DNA of 64,000 nt from NIOZ-UU13 sp964653075 (GTDB lineage Bacteria > Planctomycetota > Phycisphaerae > Sedimentisphaerales > Anaerobacaceae): assembly GCA_964653075.1 (NCBI GenBank), contig CAZZAX010000001.1:76054-140053 (forward strand). The letters run 5' to 3'. The notes under the pieces are model-generated. The model made no database searches and was not told the origin of the DNA. It saw only the letters and a list, made by a program, of their open reading frames with translations. Shown piece after piece: positions 61,997 through 64,000 of the stretch; the stretch's first letter is position 1; every line of letters starts with the position of its first letter. The position numbers were made by a program, and so were the translations under genes.

Positions 61997-63616
61997 TTAA
62001 TGCTTTTTCCAGATAAAGACTGATTCAAAAAAATTGCTACCACGTCTACCTGTACGTCGGTTAACGTGTCTCCTAACGATACCCTCAACTACTACACCTA
62101 TAATATCCGCTATTTCATCATAAAGATTAGATCGATCATGCGCAACGACAATTAGGTATCCTCCTGATTCCATTGACGCTAAGGCACGACGAAAAACTTC
62201 TGCAATGTCGCACTTATATTTTTGCTTGGCTTCTTCGCTTTTCCCTTTGGAAGCAGGCCCGATTTCGTTATGGCAATTTCTCGTTAAACCTAAAAGATGA
62301 TAACTATAAGCGTGTTGCTCATGATAATCAATTAATCCTACATATGGTGGACTAGTTATTACGCCATCTATATGCGGAATTCTCATCTTTCTACTATCAC
62401 CGTGATATAGTTCAACAGAAGCGCTTGTACGTATACGTGCGAATTCTTCAATTCGCCTTAGAGTGTCTATGCTATATCTGTTTAAGAATTTAAAGGCTTC
62501 TTTTATTGGTGAACATGTCCTAGAGTGTTTGTAACACCAGTATGGTTCTTTCTGTGGACGCTTCGGAAAGTCTAGGTCAAAGTGGGTAGTAAGACGAGCC
62601 GATCGTGCTGACCTTGACAATATTACTTTCAAAAGGTCATGATAATCATATTTGCCGGTGTTTATAAAGTAGCGATATGTTAACAATTCCTGTAAGGCTC
62701 GTGGTGCAAACCACTCTTTAAGATATTCATTGTCCGTATCACAAGGTAGGTCCTTACAGTAATCGTCTAATTCATCAATAAAGAATCTTGCCTGCTTCTT
62801 ATCTGTCTGTGTTGCCAATCGTACTTTTTTCAATATATCTAAAACTTCTTCGCGGGCTTTAATTAAGTTGTAATTAGATGTTTTGACACGTGTGAGTAAA
62901 ATGTTGAATGCTGAGACATCATATCCTATAGAGTTTATTCCAAGCTCATTTGCCTGAACAGATGTTGTGCCTGAACCAACAAAAGGATCTAGTACAGTTT
63001 GACCTGGAGTAAAGTACTTACGTAAAAATATCTCAACTAATTGTGGTATATATTTTCCGAGATACGGATGTAGCCGATGAACGTGTTTTGTCCTCTGTCT
63101 TTCTGGTAAATCTTTCTCGCTCCAGTTTAAATTCAATACCTCTAAAGGTGTCTCATGTGTAACGTCGCAAGGACTGGTGGGGATAGATTGTTTCTGGTAT
63201 ATCCCGGCGCGCCTTTCCTCACAGGTAATTTGCTGATTTTCATCCTTTTTTTCTAATAACTGTTTCGTGCTTCTGTGTCCATATTTATTATTAGGAATGA
63301 CTTCATATGTCCTATCATTAATCCGGTAAATGCTTACTGTATCATTTGGTCTGAGCTTGTTATGCCTAACAAACTCCTTTACCCAAGACCTCTTTCGAAA
63401 AATCCAGCGTGGCTTACCTGTTTTTTTATCCCGAGGAATGTCCGTTTTTATTGGATGGAGAAGCCCAGCAGCCCTAATAACAATGTGTTTTCCTGGCTGG
63501 TTTCTAGTAGAACCCCCGAGAATATCATCAGGAAAGAAATCAAGACCGCAGGCCCGAATGTTTAGCTTGTTGTTTTTTATAGCCCCAGCAGTTAATTTAA
63601 TTACTCTTGATTCCAT
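61997..63616 (-). CDS. type II DNA methyltransferase with N-terminal DNA-binding-like domain
   Basis: 539 residues. Residues ~1-110 look like a separate beta-barrel domain (GKHIVIRAAGLLHPIKTDIP, DTVSIYRINDRTYEVIP), possibly a B3/EcoRII-N-type recognition domain. The SAM motif DPFVGSGTTSVQANELG is at residues 210-226 and the catalytic motif TSPPY at 421-425, that is, motif I before motif IV. SPPY suggests N4-cytosine or N6-adenine methylation. It protects against the adjacent TdeIII-like enzyme. AAGGAG lies 11 bases before the ATG, somewhat far. Confidence 0.87.
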   Translation of the reverse strand: MESRVIKLTAGAIKNNKLNIRACGLDFFPDDILGGSTRNQPGKHIVIRAAGLLHPIKTDIPRDKKTGKPRWIFRKRSWVKEFVRHNKLRPNDTVSIYRINDRTYEVIPNNKYGHRSTKQLLEKKDENQQITCEERRAGIYQKQSIPTSPCDVTHETPLEVLNLNWSEKDLPERQRTKHVHRLHPYLGKYIPQLVEIFLRKYFTPGQTVLDPFVGSGTTSVQANELGINSIGYDVSAFNILLTRVKTSNYNLIKAREEVLDILKKVRLATQTDKKQARFFIDELDDYCKDLPCDTDNEYLKEWFAPRALQELLTYRYFINTGKYDYHDLLKVILSRSARSARLTTHFDLDFPKRPQKEPYWCYKHSRTCSPIKEAFKFLNRYSIDTLRRIEEFARIRTSASVELYHGDSRKMRIPHIDGVITSPPYVGLIDYHEQHAYSYHLLGLTRNCHNEIGPASKGKSEEAKQKYKCDIAEVFRRALASMESGGYLIVVAHDRSNLYDEIADIIGVVVEGIVRRHVNRRTGRRGSNFFESVFIWKKH

Positions 63617-64000
63617 TCTCTAAAATTCTCCTTATCAACTTTGAATAAAATTTGATGATAAAGAAATTTATGATTTGTTCAAGTAAATTTGGCAGCTAAT
63701 ATTTGCGATAGATGTCAGCAACTGTACTCATTTCAACCTAATCTCGAAAGCAAGAATATAAATTATGACCGGTAATTTCTCCACCATTACGCCATTCCCT
63801 TAAAATAATCCAACGTGATGCAAATCTCACAAAACTAAAAACTACCACCAAAAATTTTATCCCGTTTGATAATCATTCTAATCTGACTGGGACACCAAAA
63901 TCAACCACAAATTTACTCCTTTTGAGTGTCTTTTAATCCAATGGATTTGTCTTTTCTATGCCTTTCAACTTTTAACTTTACACTTTACACTTTTCACTTG
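63617..64000. other. upstream region of RM operon, promoter and heptamer array
   Basis: A candidate minus-strand promoter (TTGAAC at 63677-63682, 16 bases, TATCAT at 63655-63660) lies ~40 bases before the methyltransferase start. The middle shows no gene. At 63962-64000 there are five 7-bp units (CTTTCAA, CTTTTAA, CTTTACA, CTTTACA, CTTTTCA) plus a partial one, running to the window edge. Confidence 0.5.

Overview
The window looks like a chromosomal segment of an anaerobic or facultative planctomycete, probably Phycisphaerae/Sedimentisphaerales-like. This is inferred from gene content, since no rRNA or marker gene is present. The hints are many Tat-exported Gfo/Idh/MocA oxidoreductases, two exported sulfatases, PQQ-type beta-propellers, ThuA and GH127 proteins, large LamG/discoidin-type secreted proteins, a COG1900-type homocysteine operon usually found in anaerobes, and a five-heme lipoprotein cytochrome. 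About 40 genes are present. About eleven begin with a twin-arginine signal and at least six with a lipobox, so much of the encoded chemistry is placed outside the cytoplasm.

Layout. 1-4.4 kb: end of a GH28-like beta-helix protein, a ThuA + TIM-barrel fusion and a Gfo/Idh/MocA protein. 4.5-17.1 kb: a peptidoglycan-recycling neighbourhood with an SSS symporter, murQ and anmK in one overlapping minus-strand operon, an ankyrin lipoprotein, a double-SIS MurQ/GKRP-like protein, namZ and a beta-lactamase-fold lipoprotein resembling AmiE. It is interrupted at 12.2-15.9 kb by an AT-rich accessory patch with a HEPN + zinc-ribbon protein, two small membrane proteins and several repeat families. 17.1-35.3 kb: a NodB deacetylase, a Tat-exported DegT aminotransferase, an internally deleted enolase-superfamily gene, an erythromycin-esterase-like protein, an NHL propeller, two Gfo/Idh/MocA genes, an NRAMP-like transporter, a GNAT, a sulfatase, a GH and a GH127. 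35.5-50 kb: a secreted methyltransferase-propeller fusion, a pentaheme cytochrome, a degenerate Tat aldo-keto reductase, two very large adhesive secreted proteins and a smaller propeller. 50-60.4 kb: an SGNH hydrolase, a GH144-like glucanase, a three-gene sulfur-assimilation (homocysteine) operon, a Gfo/Idh/MocA, a sulfatase and an MBL-fold protein. 61-63.6 kb: a TdeIII-type restriction-modification pair.

The intergenic DNA carries much of the unexplained structure. There are arrays of degenerate 7-bp repeats at eight places, a 187-bp MITE with perfect 25-bp ends, a 144-bp long palindrome with attC-like ends, and a 128-bp structured repeat in two copies. A KPN-encoding repeat, an 11-bp tandem array and a ~60-bp promoter cassette in three copies add to this. 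The cassette appears to be the left end of an IS1380-like element, and one copy supplies a leaderless promoter and start codon to a resident gene. No tRNA, rRNA, CRISPR array or intact transposase was seen.

As a system, the exported enzymes suggest periplasmic processing of sulfated and branched glycans, with sugar oxidation or isomerisation by Tat-exported cofactor-binding enzymes. The cell also appears able to take up and recycle murein sugars.
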